Origin: Chitinophagaceae bacterium
Lineage (GTDB): Bacteria; Bacteroidota; Bacteroidia; Chitinophagales; UBA10324
Assembly: GCA_016704325.1 (NCBI GenBank)
Contig: JADJAG010000008.1
Coordinates: 1,178,001-1,242,000 of the forward strand
Reading direction: 5' to 3'
Length of the DNA: 64,000 bases
Of the stretch, positions 63,817 to 64,000 are shown in pieces. Position numbers and translations under genes: made by a program. The first letter of the stretch is position 1; each line of letters opens with the position of its first letter. A model generated the notes under the pieces. That model made no database searches, had not been told where the DNA came from, and worked only from the letters and a program-made list of their open reading frames with translations.

Positions 63817-64000
63817 CTATGCATTAAATACATCCATTGCTTTATCCAATTCCTCGTTTACAATTTTCGCATAGATCTGAGTTTCACGGATTGCGGCATG
63901 CCCCATTATCTTCGATACTTTATCAATACTAATCCCTTTACGGAGCGCCCTTGTCGCCCAGGTATGGCGGCTGATGTGAAAACTCAATGGTTTTTCAATG
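63817..64000 (-). CDS. Tyrosine recombinase/integrase, C-terminal fragment
   Basis: About 61 residues to the window edge, stop TAG at 63817-63819. Reads IEKPLSFHISRHTWATRALR, then ISIDKVSKIMGHAAIRETQIYAKI. The catalytic H-x-x-R (HISRH), the GHAAIRETQIY His/Tyr box with the nucleophile Tyr, and the IVNEELDKAM tail are those of Bacteroidota phage-type integrases. The N-terminal core- and arm-binding domains lie to the right, outside the window. Inference: drives integration of the element starting near 39.3 kb. Confidence 0.9.
   Translation of the reverse strand, partial: IEKPLSFHISRHTWATRALRKGISIDKVSKIMGHAAIRETQIYAKIVNEELDKAMDVFNA

Overview
The window looks like chromosomal DNA of an AT-rich environmental Bacteroidota, probably near Chitinophagales/Sphingobacteriia. 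This rests on the gene families present (DUF5522, DUF4256, DUF6943-like, NamZ/DUF1343), on many secreted proteins ending in type IX secretion (T9SS) sorting domains, on PKD and beta-helix surface proteins, and on a TAnnTTTG-type promoter. No rRNA, complete tRNA or CRISPR array was seen.

Layout. 1-5 kb is housekeeping: the purB 3' end, DUF5522, an FtsX/LolC-type permease, a NamZ-type muramidase, fmt and dapF. 5-14 kb holds a Deg/HtrA protease, two tandem beta-helix/PKD/T9SS paralogs and isocitrate dehydrogenase. 14-25 kb is a string of small stress, hydrolase and membrane genes. It includes an AAC(3)-I-like acetyltransferase and a small regulon: a winged-helix regulator, two membrane-protein genes and two matching 17-bp inverted-repeat operators. 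25-33 kb has a frameshifted T9SS protein, a UPF0114 pseudogene, and a lipid or steroid-like cluster (3-beta-HSD-like, EthD, SDR, sulfotransferase, DUF1214) in which two more genes carry single-base frameshifts.

34-36.9 kb is a foreign, GAC-rich insert: TcmP plus its three-Cys partner DUF5131, then a PD-(D/E)XK nuclease. Each gene block is bounded by inverse-complementary attC-like borders, so they look like integron cassettes without an integrase. A PQQ-type sugar dehydrogenase with a T9SS tail follows.

From about 39.3 kb to beyond the right edge lies an apparent integrative element. Its left boundary has a terminator-like hairpin and tandem TGTGGGAAACA repeats. It carries an excisionase-like HTH protein, a DEDDy exonuclease, a RadC-like protein, a DUF6943-like protein and, at the right edge, the C-terminus of a tyrosine recombinase. 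Its main cargo is a duplicated, divergent three-gene secretion module. Each copy has a small exported protein, a giant protein of 2330 or 2697 residues (DUF3494-like domain, clan GH-A-like hydrolase, Ig-like domains, beta-helix, T9SS tail) and a propeller-like T9SS protein.

A previously unlabelled family of 128-217 bp MITE-like elements occurs in the 12-34 kb part. They have GGGTGTACGA-type terminal inverted repeats, and two copies have perfect 8-bp target duplications. The strongest candidates for undescribed biology are this MITE family, the cassette-borne TcmP/DUF5131/nuclease genes, and the inverted giant-protein module in the mobile element.
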